A DNA stretch of 27,539 nucleotides from assembly GCA_903847195.1 (NCBI GenBank), contig CAINCZ010000007.1, positions 1 through 27,539 of the forward strand. Direction: 5' to 3'. The DNA is from an uncultured Acidobacteriota bacterium. GTDB taxonomy: Bacteria; Acidobacteriota; Terriglobia; Terriglobales; CAINCZ01. Under the pieces are notes generated by a model that did not search any database, was not told the origin of the DNA, and saw only the letters and a program-made list of their open reading frames with translations. Numbering within the stretch: position 1 is the first letter of the stretch; every line of letters starts with the position of its first letter. Below are positions 1-8,099 of this stretch, in pieces. Position numbers and translations under genes: made by a program.

Positions 1-1104
1 CAGCTTCACTGGGACAACGAACTGAGCGCTGACCGTCCAATCCGCGTAGCTGTCATCGGCGCCGGCGCCTTCGGGCGCAATCACGCGCGTGTCTATAGCG
101 AGCTGCAACAGGAAGGACTGGTCGAGTTCGTCGGCATCGCCGACTCGAACCTCGAACGCGCCCGCTCGGTCGCCGCGCAGGTCAACGCCCCGGCCTTCGG
201 CTCGGTCGATGAGTTGCTTTCCGTCGCGCGTCCCGAAGCGGCCTCCGTGGCCGTGCCCACCGTGGCGCACCTGGAAGTCTCGCGCCAGCTGCTCGCCGCC
301 GGACTCGACCTGCTGATCGAAAAGCCGCTGACGCCCACGCTCGCCGAGGCCGACGAAGTGATCGCCCTGGCCGCGCGTCACCAGCGCGTCGTGCAGGTGG
401 GCCACCTTGAACGCTTCAACCCGGCCGTGCGCGCCACCTTCCCGCTGCTTACCCAGCCGATGTTTTTCGAGGTCCACCGCCTCAGCATCTTCGGCCCGCG
501 CGCCCTCGACGTGGACGTGGTGCTCGACCTGATGATCCACGACATTGACGTGGTGCTCTCGTTCGTTGGCTCTGAGGTGAAGGAGATCCGCGCCGTCGGC
601 CTGCCGATTCTGTCGAACAAAGTGGACATCGCCAGCGTGCGCATGGAGTTTGAAAACGGCTGCGTGGCCAACCTTACGGCCAGCCGCGTTTCGACCGAGA
701 AGGTGCGCAAGATGCGCTTCTTCCAGCCGCACCAGTACGTTTCGATCGACTACACGCGGCAGGACGTGCTGGTCTTTACCGTCGACGCCGCCGGGGCTGC
801 CGTGGCAGCGATGGCCGCCATGGGCATGAGCAAGCCCGGCGCTACGCCCGGCGCGATTCCGCCCGACCTGATGAGCGCGCTCATTCGCCCCACCAAGCCT
901 GCGGTTGAGACCGAAGAGCCGCTGCGCGCCGAGCTGCGCAGCTTCCTCGATGCCGTGCGCCGGCGCTCGACGCCGGTTGTCTCACTCGCCGACGGCCGCC
1001 GCGCCCTCGCCGTGGCACTCGAAATCCTCGACTGCATCCGCCGTCACAGCGAGCGGGTCCACCTGGATCGCCTTTGGACGAAGCCCATCCCACCTTTGAT
1101 GTAG
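1..1104 (+). CDS. Gfo/Idh/MocA family NAD(P)-dependent oxidoreductase (5' partial)
   Basis: The frame is open from base 1 with no in-frame ATG, GTG or TTG before the Rossmann motif, so the true start lies upstream of the window. The visible N-terminus reads IRVAVIGAGAFGRNHARVY, the GxGxxG dinucleotide-binding loop. The family hallmark EKP follows (LLIEKPLT, near base 320), then VGHLERFNP and the DLMIHDIDVV segment, where the family places its catalytic His/Asp region. About 367 residues are visible, near the full length for the family. The substrate is probably a sugar or sugar nucleotide, but nothing in the sequence fixes it. In some Gram-negatives a related gene sits between lpxA and lpxB and acts on UDP-GlcNAc (GnnA type). 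Those neighbours are not in the window, so that role is only a possibility. An imperfect hairpin without a T-tract begins at the stop codon. Confidence 0.9.
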   Translation, partial: QLHWDNELSADRPIRVAVIGAGAFGRNHARVYSELQQEGLVEFVGIADSNLERARSVAAQVNAPAFGSVDELLSVARPEAASVAVPTVAHLEVSRQLLAAGLDLLIEKPLTPTLAEADEVIALAARHQRVVQVGHLERFNPAVRATFPLLTQPMFFEVHRLSIFGPRALDVDVVLDLMIHDIDVVLSFVGSEVKEIRAVGLPILSNKVDIASVRMEFENGCVANLTASRVSTEKVRKMRFFQPHQYVSIDYTRQDVLVFTVDAAGAAVAAMAAMGMSKPGATPGAIPPDLMSALIRPTKPAVETEEPLRAELRSFLDAVRRRSTPVVSLADGRRALAVALEILDCIRRHSERVHLDRLWTKPIPPLM

Positions 1105-1226
1105 TGCTGCTTTCGCCGTCTGAGTTGCTTGCGAAGAGCACCGCAGCGTCGCCCGGTTGCATGTAAATCTTTGTAAATACTCGGTCCCGGTCCGGTTTCG
1201 ATAGCCCCCGAAGCAGCTGTCCCAGC

Positions 1227-1232
1227 TACAAT
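1227..1232 (+). promoter_or_regulatory. Candidate -10 box (TACAAT) for the TonB-like gene
   Basis: TACAAT matches the sigma70 -10 consensus at 5 of 6 positions and lies in the 237-base gap after the oxidoreductase. The same hexamer precedes other genes in this window (3276, 17947, 23695). I see no good -35 hexamer. Transcription from here would give a 5' UTR of about 100 bases before the ATG at 1342, or begin next to the TTG at 1237. Confidence 0.4.
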
Positions 1233-1341
1233 AGTTTTGTCCCGATTTGGTTCTGCGACGGCCTTACCAGCGCGTCGCCCGGGTTGCGCCTCTAAGTCGG
1301 TAATTGCGAGGCGACAGCCCGCCGCCAGGCCTCTATTGCGA

Positions 1342-2343
1342 ATGAACGAGACTGAAATCCAGCCCGCCCGAGATTCGGAGTTGCATGACGTACCGGTGCT
1401 GGTCGTCCAGTTGCGGGACGATCTGGCCCGCTCGCGGCTGCGCGAAGCCTTCTGGATTTCCGTCGTCGTTCACATGGTGCTGTTGATCGGGGCCGCGACC
1501 TCGCCCAAGTGGGCTCCCAGCCTGCGCCCGGTGCCGGTGCGCTCGGCCGACCAGCTGATGCACGACCGCCAGTTGACCTATCTCGACCTGCCGCACGATC
1601 GCCAGCGGGTGGAGAAGCGCGAATCCAACATCATTTCCGACAAGAACCGCGTTGCCGCCTCGCGCCGTCCGAGCATCGACCGGAAGACCTTGCAGGAGCT
1701 GCGCGACAGTTCGCGCCCCGGGCCGCAGGGTCCGGCGGCGCAGCCCGCCGCGCAGCCGAGTCCGCAGCAGCAGATGGCCAACCAGGGCGCCACGCCTTCG
1801 CCGTTTCGTGCGCAGCAGCAGCCACGCACAGAGACGCCCCAGCCGCAGGAGAACCCGTTTTCCAGCGCGGCTCCCATGTCGGCCGGCTCGGCCATTGCGC
1901 AGGCCGCCCGCGGCACGCGTGCCGGCGGCGGCTTCGGCGGCTCCGATGCCGGCGGTTACGGCACCGGGCGCGGCTCGCCCTCCAGCAGCGTCAAGAGCGA
2001 CATGGACATCATGAGCGACACGATGGGCGTCGACTTTGGCCCCTATCTCACTCGCGTGCTCCACGACGTGCGCATGAACTGGTACAACCTCATCCCCGAG
2101 GTCGCCCGTCCGCCCATCATGAAGCGCGGCAAGGTGTCGATCGAGTTCGTGATCGAGAAGGACGGCCGCGTGGCCGGCATGCGCATCAACAGCCCATCGG
2201 GCGACGTCTCGCTCGACCGCGCCGCCTGGGGAGGCATCAGCGGCTCCAACCCCTTCCCGCCGCTGCCCGGTGAGTTCCGCGGACCCTATTTGCAGTTGCG
2301 CTTCCACTTCTTTTACAACCCCGCCAAGGGCGAGATGCCGTAA
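1342..2343 (+). CDS. TonB/TolA-like energy-transducing protein
   Basis: A 333-residue protein with a cytoplasmic N-terminus and one membrane segment (about residues 34-50, FWISVVVHMVLLIGAA). A long Pro/Gln/Ala-rich linker follows (about 120-190), then a Gly/Ser-rich hinge and a C-terminal domain of about 95 residues. That domain contains FGPYLTRVLHDVRMNW, GKVSIEFVIEKDGRV and NPFPPLPGEF, the pattern of TonB/TolA C-terminal domains. It probably spans the periplasm and couples inner-membrane energy to an outer-membrane partner. No exbB/exbD or tolQ/tolR is in the window, so the partner is unknown. The frame also opens at a TTG at 1237, adding 35 low-complexity residues. I chose ATG 1342 because the ordinary short N-terminus before the membrane anchor starts there, although neither start has a clear Shine-Dalgarno. 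Confidence 0.8.
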   Translation: MNETEIQPARDSELHDVPVLVVQLRDDLARSRLREAFWISVVVHMVLLIGAATSPKWAPSLRPVPVRSADQLMHDRQLTYLDLPHDRQRVEKRESNIISDKNRVAASRRPSIDRKTLQELRDSSRPGPQGPAAQPAAQPSPQQQMANQGATPSPFRAQQQPRTETPQPQENPFSSAAPMSAGSAIAQAARGTRAGGGFGGSDAGGYGTGRGSPSSSVKSDMDIMSDTMGVDFGPYLTRVLHDVRMNWYNLIPEVARPPIMKRGKVSIEFVIEKDGRVAGMRINSPSGDVSLDRAAWGGISGSNPFPPLPGEFRGPYLQLRFHFFYNPAKGEMP

Positions 2344-2462
2344 CGCTGCTTCGTCAGCGTCCTTCCTTGTGCGTAACTTTACCGGCCCCTTGCGCTGAAC
2401 TCTGCCGACAGTGGTATGCTGCGCCAGCACCGGCCACGCGACGAGCCGGGCATGAGGCAGCG

Positions 2463-3257
2463 ATGCGTACGTTCCTTCTCGGCGTTCTGTTATGTACATT
2501 CAGCGCTACGCTCACGGCTCAGCAGCCGGCGGCGCCCAAATCCCGCAAGCCCGTCATTCGCGAGGAACAGAGCGTCATCGTAAACGGCGTCCGTGAGGTC
2601 TGGCGGCTGGAGTGGACCGCCGAGCCTGCGCCGTTCTGTGAGTATGGCGATGAATCCGCCTGGACTTGTGTTTGTACCGGCTTTGCGTACGGTGAAACCG
2701 GAGACCTGTACCTTGTCCGGCTGGGTGCCGGAAAGGAAGAGATCGACCGCCTGCACCTCACGCCCTTCTTCACGGACCAGGACGCCGCTGTGCTGCCGCT
2801 CTACCCGACGGATGGTGGCGACCGCGATCTCGTCGCCCGTTCCCGCTCGCTTGAGATCTATCGCAATCGTCCTTTCGTGCACATCATGCAGCTGGCCGAC
2901 TACGACCACGACGGCAACAAGACCGAGTTCTATCTGCAAACCGACGCCGGTCCTTGCGGCCACACGAAGGGCATTGTCGTCGGGGTATCTGCCCGTAATC
3001 CGCGGCTGCACGCATTTACCACGGTTACCAGGCCCGGCCAGCCGCTGATTTTGCAGAAACACGTATGGGAGGCGCTGCGCCGCTCCTCTTCGGGCACCGC
3101 CCGGGTATTGAACTGGGCCTGCGGCGACCACGGTGCGGAATCGCAGACGGAAGTTGTGCTGCGCTGGTCGGCCGCCGGAATCGACGGCGTGCGCCGTGAG
3201 TACGACTGCCCCGAATCGAAGACGGCCCGCCGCCTGCTGGAAGAGAGTCCGCTGTAG
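2463..3257 (+). CDS. Exported protein of unknown function with a DxDxDG loop
   Basis: A 264-residue protein opening with a clear Sec signal peptide (MRTFLLGVLLCTFSATLTAQ; likely cleavage near residue 19 or 20), so it acts in the periplasm, outside the cell or as an envelope protein. The mature part has several Cys (FCEYGDESAWTCVCTG, GPCGHTKG, WACGDHG, YDCPES), which would suit disulfides after export. It also has a loop LADYDHDGNKTEFYLQ, which looks like the DxDxDG calcium-binding loop of FG-GAP/dockerin-type repeats. I do not recognise the family. ATG 2463 follows a GAGG Shine-Dalgarno. An in-frame start at 2367 would only put an unlikely tail ahead of the signal peptide. The intergenic TTGCGC...TATGCT pair (2390/2415) is a possible promoter. 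Confidence 0.75.
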   Translation: MRTFLLGVLLCTFSATLTAQQPAAPKSRKPVIREEQSVIVNGVREVWRLEWTAEPAPFCEYGDESAWTCVCTGFAYGETGDLYLVRLGAGKEEIDRLHLTPFFTDQDAAVLPLYPTDGGDRDLVARSRSLEIYRNRPFVHIMQLADYDHDGNKTEFYLQTDAGPCGHTKGIVVGVSARNPRLHAFTTVTRPGQPLILQKHVWEALRRSSSGTARVLNWACGDHGAESQTEVVLRWSAAGIDGVRREYDCPESKTARRLLEESPL

Positions 3258-3275
3258 CGCGGCGCCGCGCTGCGT

Positions 3276-3281
3276 TACAAT
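3276..3281 (+). promoter_or_regulatory. -10 box 6 bases upstream of a GTG start (leaderless-type)
   Basis: TACAAT is followed by CCAACC and then the GTG at 3288, so initiation at the usual distance from the -10 box would start the mRNA at the start codon. No Shine-Dalgarno is present and no convincing -35 box is visible. It would drive the miniprotein and miaA. Confidence 0.5.
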
Positions 3282-3287
3282 CCAACC

Positions 3288-3425
3288 GTGCCTGAGCCTT
3301 CCCAGCCTTCGCCGCAGCAGCGCGCCCGCCACATCGAGGCGCTTGGGTTGGCGATTGTCGTCATCCTCATCCTGATCACGCTGCTCGTACGTTTCAGCCG
3401 CCCCGCCATCTGGAGTTGGCGCTAG
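3288..3425 (+). CDS. Single-pass membrane miniprotein upstream of miaA
   Basis: A 45-codon reading frame from GTG 3288 to TAG 3423-3425. It reads a Pro/Gln-rich hydrophilic N-terminus (PEPSQPSPQQRARHIEAL), a strongly hydrophobic helix (GLAIVVILILITLLV, about residues 21-35) and a short basic, aromatic tail ending WSWR. That is a typical single-span small membrane protein, probably N-in. It fills the gap between the exported protein and miaA and ends two bases before the GTG start I prefer for miaA, so the two would be cotranscribed. A TACAAT box sits exactly 6 bases upstream. No function can be assigned. The case rests on the clean hydrophobic block, the tight packing with miaA and the promoter spacing; conservation could not be tested. 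Confidence 0.6.
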   Translation: MPEPSQPSPQQRARHIEALGLAIVVILILITLLVRFSRPAIWSWR

Positions 3426-3427
3426 CC

Positions 3428-4357
3428 GTGGCCGATCCGCTGCTGGTCGTTCTCGTCGGCCCCACCGGCAGCGGCAAGACCGCGCTCTCACTTGCCCTGG
3501 CCGAGCGCTTTGCGGGTGAGATCATCAACTGCGATTCGGTCGCCGTCTATCGCGAATTCGAGATCGGCACCGCCAAGCCCAGCGCCGCCGAACGCGCCCG
3601 CGCGCCGCATCACCTGTTCGACATCCTCGCGCCCACCGAGCAGATGACAGCCGGCGACTACAGCCGCCGCGCCCGGCAGGTGCTCACCGAGATCAAGTCG
3701 CGCCAGCGGATGCCCATCGTGGTCGGCGGCACTGGCCTCTACCTGCGCGCCCTGATCGACGGACTGGCTGAAGGTCCCGAGCGCTCCGACGAGTTGCGCG
3801 CGCGGCTGCGCAAGAGCCACGAGCGGCGCGGCGAAGACTGGCTGCACCGCGTGCTCCTGCGGCTGGACGCGACGGCCGCCGCGCGCATCCACGCCAACGA
3901 TATTCCGAAGCTGATCCGCGCCATCGAGGTCTGCCTGATGGCGCGTCGCACCATGACTGAGGTCTGGCAGGAAGGGCGCGAACCGCTCAGCGGCTTCCGC
4001 GTCCTGCGACTGGGGCTCGAGCCGGACCGCAACGCGCTCTACACGCGCATCAACCAGCGCGCGGCGCAGATGTTCGAGGCCGGATTGGTGGAAGAGACGC
4101 GCGCGCTTCTTGCGAGCTACGGCGAAGCGGCGGGCCCGCTCGGGGCGACCGGATACAAGCAGGTAATGCAGTTGCTGCGCGGCGAAATCGACCGCAAGTT
4201 GGCCGTCTGGGCAGCGCAGCAAGCCCACCGCAACTACGCCAAGCGCCAGATGACGTGGTTCCGCCGCGAGCCTGAGGTGCATTGGCTGAAGGGCTTCGGC
4301 GACGACCGCTCAATTCAGGAAGCGGCGATCAGCATGGTCGCGCAGAGCTTGCGGTGA
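3428..4357 (+). CDS. miaA: tRNA dimethylallyltransferase MiaA
   Basis: Transfers a dimethylallyl group from DMAPP to N6 of A37 in tRNAs that read UNN codons, the first step to ms2i6A; cytosolic. The 309-residue product has the P-loop GPTGSGKT near its N-terminus, then DSVAVYREFEIGTAKP (the DSxxxYxxxxIGTAKP signature), GGTGLYLRALIDGL, and the C-terminal QAHRNYAKRQMTWFRREPEVHW, which contains the conserved RNYAKRQ(M/L)TWFR. Length is normal. I chose GTG 3428 because it gives the short leader before the first strand (VADPLLVVLVGPTG). TTG 3416 would overlap the end of the upstream miniprotein by 10 bases. It converges on the sensor kinase gene with a 45-base gap and no obvious terminator. Confidence 0.95.
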   Translation: MADPLLVVLVGPTGSGKTALSLALAERFAGEIINCDSVAVYREFEIGTAKPSAAERARAPHHLFDILAPTEQMTAGDYSRRARQVLTEIKSRQRMPIVVGGTGLYLRALIDGLAEGPERSDELRARLRKSHERRGEDWLHRVLLRLDATAAARIHANDIPKLIRAIEVCLMARRTMTEVWQEGREPLSGFRVLRLGLEPDRNALYTRINQRAAQMFEAGLVEETRALLASYGEAAGPLGATGYKQVMQLLRGEIDRKLAVWAAQQAHRNYAKRQMTWFRREPEVHWLKGFGDDRSIQEAAISMVAQSLR

Positions 4358-4402
4358 GCGACGGAGAGAACACCGCCCACGGCACGCTGACGAATCCACA
4401 TC

Positions 4403-7375
4403 TCAAGCTCCGGCAGGGGGGCCCAATACCGCCCGGACTTTTGCGGCCAGCTCTTTCGGCCCAAACGGCTTTTGCAGGAAGGCTAATCCCTGGTCGAGCA
4501 CCCCGTAGCGCACCATTGTGTCATCGGTATAACCGGACATGAAGAGGAACTTGGTCTTTGGCATTATCTTCCGCAGCTTGCTGACCAACCCTGAGCCGCT
4601 CATGCCGGGCATCACGACATCGGTCAGCACCAAATCAATGTGCCCGTTGTACTCTTTGCACAACGCCAGCGCCTGTTCGGCGCTCGGCGCCGGCAGGACC
4701 CGGTACCCATACGTCTCCAGGGCCGCGACCACAAGGCTCAGCACTTCGGGCTGATCTTCCACCGCCATGATGGTCTCTGTACCCGACATCTCCGGGACCG
4801 CAGCACGTGTGCCAGTGGCATCCTCACCGCCGGCAACTTGCGGCAAATAGATGCGGAAAGTCGCTCCCTCGCCGGGTTCGCTTTGCAACTCGATCAACCC
4901 GCCGCTCTGCGCAACAATTCCCTGCACGGTGGATAGGCCCAACCCGGTGCCTTTTCCAGTTTCCTTGGTGGTGAAGAACGGCTCAAAGATCCGCGCCTTC
5001 GTGACGGCGTCCATACCCTCACCCGTGTCACTCACACAGAGCATGACAAAGCGAGTGGAGCCGGACTCCCGGTCAGACAATTCCGCGACGGCGTCGCCCG
5101 GAAGGCGATCCACCACCGCCGTTTCGATCAGGATGCGGCCTCCCCGCGGCATCGCATCGCGGGCGTTGACGGCGAGGTTAAGAACCACCTGTTCCAACTG
5201 ATGACGATCGGCATGAATGACGCACGCCTGTGGGTCCAGCGCCAGTTGTACGGCAACGTCCTCACCCACCAGGCGCTGAAGCATCGAATGCGTATTGCGG
5301 ACCAGGACATTGAGATCGAATGGCGCCGGCTGCAACAGCTGCTTCCGGCTGAACGCCAACAGCTGTTCGGTCAAACGCGCGGCCCGCTCTCCGGCATTCC
5401 AGATTACCTGCAGTTGCGACCGGATGGGATCGGCTTGCCTCAGCCTGAGCAATGCCAGCTCACATTGGCCGTTGATCACCGTCAGCAGATTGTTAAAGTC
5501 GTGGGCCACGCCTCCGGCCAGGCGTCCGATCGACTCCATCTTCTGCGCCTGCACTAACTGCGCCGTCAGACTCGCTTCTTCAGCTTGCGCGCGTTTCTGC
5601 TCGGTGATGTCGCGCGTGCTGGTAACGACCGCGCGCACGTTAGGGTTCTGCAACAGATTTTTCCAGGCGCTGCGGAACCACCGTGTGCTCTCGTCCCTGT
5701 GCCGGATGCGATACTCGACTTCGCGATAGCTTCCTGGCTCCGCAATCAGTTCGGCCCACTGACGGCGATACTCCGCCTCATCCTCGGGGAGCAATATGTC
5801 GAACAGGGGCCGCCCGATTCTCTCGTTTTCCGTGTAGCCGCTATAGAGGGTCATCCGCCCCGTAGCGAAAATGCTCAGATTGGCGGCATCCCGGAAAACG
5901 AGCGCCTCATGACTGTTCTCAACGATGGCGCGGAACATGGCCGAGCTTTCACGCGCCGCCTTCTCCGCTTTTCGCTTTTCGCTGACATCGTGGAAGACGA
6001 GCACGACGCCTTGCACTGTTCCGTCAACCATCAGGATCGGCGCGGCGCTGTCTTCGATCGGAATCTCCCGGCCGTCCTTGGCCAGCAGAGCCGAGTGGTT
6101 GGCCAATTCAAACACACGCTTTTCCCGCAAGGCAGCGCCAATGACATCCATTGGCTTGCCCCGCGTCGCTTCGTCGATGATGCGGAAAACCTCATCGGCG
6201 GGTTGGCCGATGGCCTCTTCAGGCTTCCAGCCTGTCAAGGATGCGGCTACGGGGTTAAGAAATGAAATCTGGCCCTGTTGATCCGTGGCGAGAACCGCGT
6301 CTCCAATGCTGTTCAAGGTGACGTGCAGCCACTCCTGCGACGCACGCAACTCGGTCGTCCGATCAGAGACGCGCTGCTCAAGATCGGTATTCAAATGCTG
6401 GAGCGCAAGCTCGGCCTTGCGCCTCTCCGCTACCTCCGCTGAAATCTTCTGATTGGCCTGGACCAACTGCCGGGTGCGCCGGCGGACCAGCCACTGGAGA
6501 ACCGCTGCCAGGAGGACCAAGACCGCGATGGCAACCAGCGCCCACCGGAAGAACGGCAGCCATCGCCGCAAAAGATCGTCTTCGTGAATTCCGAGCCAGC
6601 GCTGGTAGATCTGGTCATACTCACCGCTGGCCTTGATGATCCCTAGCCCCTGGTTGAGCTTTTCGGCCAACTCGGTGTTGCCTTTCGTGACCGCAAAATG
6701 GAACTCCCGTTTGTATTCGGGGATGGGCGGCCCGGCGGCCACGCCCTTGATGCCGCATGCCTTCAACTGCATGATGCCGATCAGCTTGGAGCACAAGAAG
6801 GCGTCATGACGGCCCGCAGCTATGAGGCGGAGTCCTTCTTGCACGGAGCTGACGGCGATGATCCTGCCGGGGAAGTTACGTTCCAGGAGTTGATGGTGGG
6901 CGGCATCGGAGAGGGAGACGACGATCTCCTTGCCGGCAGCGGCGGCAAGATCGGGTAGCAGCGGTTGGCCTTCGCGCACGAACAGTGCGTCATAAGTAAC
7001 CGTGTGCGCCACGCTGAAATCGATGAGGGGAACGCGGCTTGGGGTCTTTGTCACCGTCGGCAGCAGATCGATCTCGCCCGCCACGAGCCCACTCCAAATA
7101 TGATCCCACTTGCCCGGCACAAAGCGGACGCGCAGTCCCATCGCCTTGGCTACGGCTTTGACCAGATCCACGGAAAACCCGGCCGCCTGACCGTCCTTGT
7201 CGATGAAATCGTAAGGACGGAAATCCTCGGAGATGCCTACGCGGATTTCCTGCGGCGCGGCCTTGCTTTCAGCTGCCGCCAACGCGGGAGCGACGATTGC
7301 CACCAACAGGCATGCCGCCACCAGTCGCCACACAGCGCGTCGAAAACGGGGTCTGGGCTTCAGGAAAAGCGACAT
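4403..7375 (-). CDS. Hybrid sensor histidine kinase (solute-binding domain, 2 PAS, HisKA, HATPase, receiver)
   Basis: A 990-residue transmembrane hybrid kinase of BvgS/EvgS-like architecture. In order: signal/anchor (about 8-35), one periplasmic bacterial solute-binding family 3 domain (about 43-262; IRVGISEDFRPYDFIDKDG, GEIDLLPTVTKT), transmembrane helix (about 272-298, WALVAIAVLVLLAAVLQWLV), coiled coil, two PAS domains (about 345-465 and 480-600), HisKA with phospho-acceptor His near 625 (GGVAHDFNNLLT), and HATPase_c with the N box NARDA, DTGEGM and GTGLGL. A C-terminal receiver has its phospho-Asp near 919 (VLTDVVMPGMSG) and Lys in QKPF. It probably senses an amino-acid-like ligand and passes phosphate to its own receiver. 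No HPt domain or separate response regulator is visible here. The start is ATG 7375, preceded by GAGGT at 5-base spacing; the frame extends to 7402 but that GTG has no such site. Confidence 0.92.
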   Translation of the reverse strand: MSLFLKPRPRFRRAVWRLVAACLLVAIVAPALAAAESKAAPQEIRVGISEDFRPYDFIDKDGQAAGFSVDLVKAVAKAMGLRVRFVPGKWDHIWSGLVAGEIDLLPTVTKTPSRVPLIDFSVAHTVTYDALFVREGQPLLPDLAAAAGKEIVVSLSDAAHHQLLERNFPGRIIAVSSVQEGLRLIAAGRHDAFLCSKLIGIMQLKACGIKGVAAGPPIPEYKREFHFAVTKGNTELAEKLNQGLGIIKASGEYDQIYQRWLGIHEDDLLRRWLPFFRWALVAIAVLVLLAAVLQWLVRRRTRQLVQANQKISAEVAERRKAELALQHLNTDLEQRVSDRTTELRASQEWLHVTLNSIGDAVLATDQQGQISFLNPVAASLTGWKPEEAIGQPADEVFRIIDEATRGKPMDVIGAALREKRVFELANHSALLAKDGREIPIEDSAAPILMVDGTVQGVVLVFHDVSEKRKAEKAARESSAMFRAIVENSHEALVFRDAANLSIFATGRMTLYSGYTENERIGRPLFDILLPEDEAEYRRQWAELIAEPGSYREVEYRIRHRDESTRWFRSAWKNLLQNPNVRAVVTSTRDITEQKRAQAEEASLTAQLVQAQKMESIGRLAGGVAHDFNNLLTVINGQCELALLRLRQADPIRSQLQVIWNAGERAARLTEQLLAFSRKQLLQPAPFDLNVLVRNTHSMLQRLVGEDVAVQLALDPQACVIHADRHQLEQVVLNLAVNARDAMPRGGRILIETAVVDRLPGDAVAELSDRESGSTRFVMLCVSDTGEGMDAVTKARIFEPFFTTKETGKGTGLGLSTVQGIVAQSGGLIELQSEPGEGATFRIYLPQVAGGEDATGTRAAVPEMSGTETIMAVEDQPEVLSLVVAALETYGYRVLPAPSAEQALALCKEYNGHIDLVLTDVVMPGMSGSGLVSKLRKIMPKTKFLFMSGYTDDTMVRYGVLDQGLAFLQKPFGPKELAAKVRAVLGPPAGA

Positions 7376-7455
7376 GTTTACCTCGTTGGGGCGCTGGGGC
7401 ACGGGTCCGTTAGTGTACTACTGTCGAACGTAGGCCGATTTTAGGGTAAAAGTTA

Positions 7456-7501
7456 CTGATATACCATCAGCATTTAAGCGATTTCAGAGAGCGTAGCGCA
7501 A
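7456..7501 (-). promoter_or_regulatory. Possible promoter and small palindrome upstream of the sensor kinase
   Basis: On the minus strand TTGCGC (7501-7496), an 18-base spacer and TTAAAT (7477-7472) form a weak sigma70-like pair. Just downstream, CTGAT-5 bases-ATCAG (7470-7456) is a perfect 5-base inverted repeat at a position where a bound regulator would block transcription. Both elements are weak and may be chance. The 220-base gap 7376-7595 holds nothing else I can support. Confidence 0.25.
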
Positions 7502-7595
7502 CGTCCGGACTCGCGAATAGGATCCCAGCTCACAGCGTGAACTACCCTACCCTTGGCCAAAAGCGGCGAAAGGGCGGCCCGTCTGGCGGATGCTC

Positions 7596-8054
7596 TTACG
7601 AGATCACCTCTCCCGCCTTCAGCATCTCTTTCATGCGCTCCACGCGGCGGGCGCGCGTTTCTTCCTTTTTCGCCTCTTCGTACCAGCGCACGAATTCCTT
7701 CTTGTGGGTGAAAGCGAGCGCCGCGAGTTTGGCCGTCAACTGCGCCCCGAGCGCAGCTTGCAGCGCCGCCGGCAGCTCGATCTCGCGCTTCTCGGTGTCG
7801 GGCTCCAGCGTCACCGTCACGGTATCGCCAGCCTTCACGCCCGCGCCTTTTCTGGCCTCGGCATTGACGCCAACGAACTGGCAGCCGCCCATGTTGGCCA
7901 CGGTGCTGCGCCAGGTGTAGCCGTTGGTCGTCACCCGCACGGGCACGCGCTTCTTGCCCCAGACCGCGGCGGTATCAAACGGCAGCACGATGTGCGCCGT
8001 TTCCGTCTTGCCCGCCGGGTCGCCTTCGAGCTTGACCTTGAATTTCTTCTGCAT
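7596..8054 (-). CDS. DUF1905/YdeI (OmpD-associated) family protein
   Basis: A 152-residue protein with two parts. The N-terminal beta-rich DUF1905 domain has KFKVKLEGDPAGKTETAHIVLPFD, GKKRVPVRVTTNGYTWRST and a GDTVTVTLEPD strand. The C-terminal helical YdeI-like tail has KKEFVRWYEEAKKEETRARRVERM. The family is common in soil bacteria and its biochemical role is not established. It has no signal peptide and is probably cytosolic. It lies 45 bases after the dehalogenase-like gene on the same strand and is the last gene of that run, so it may be cotranscribed. ATG 8054 has no recognisable Shine-Dalgarno. Confidence 0.85.
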   Translation of the reverse strand: MQKKFKVKLEGDPAGKTETAHIVLPFDTAAVWGKKRVPVRVTTNGYTWRSTVANMGGCQFVGVNAEARKGAGVKAGDTVTVTLEPDTEKREIELPAALQAALGAQLTAKLAALAFTHKKEFVRWYEEAKKEETRARRVERMKEMLKAGEVIS

Positions 8055-8099
8055 AACGCGAATCCACGAAGAGAATTGCTGCCGCGGTTCACCGCGCGT

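Noticed and set aside
1104..1141. Imperfect stem (GTGCT...AGCAC, TTCGC...GCGAA) at the oxidoreductase stop
   Set aside because: Mismatched between the two paired blocks, long loop, and no T-tract; too weak to call a terminator.
1333..2499. Long antisense open frame opposite the TonB-like gene
   Set aside because: Shadow frame of a GC-rich gene: Ala/Arg/Gly/His-rich, no domains, no ribosome site.
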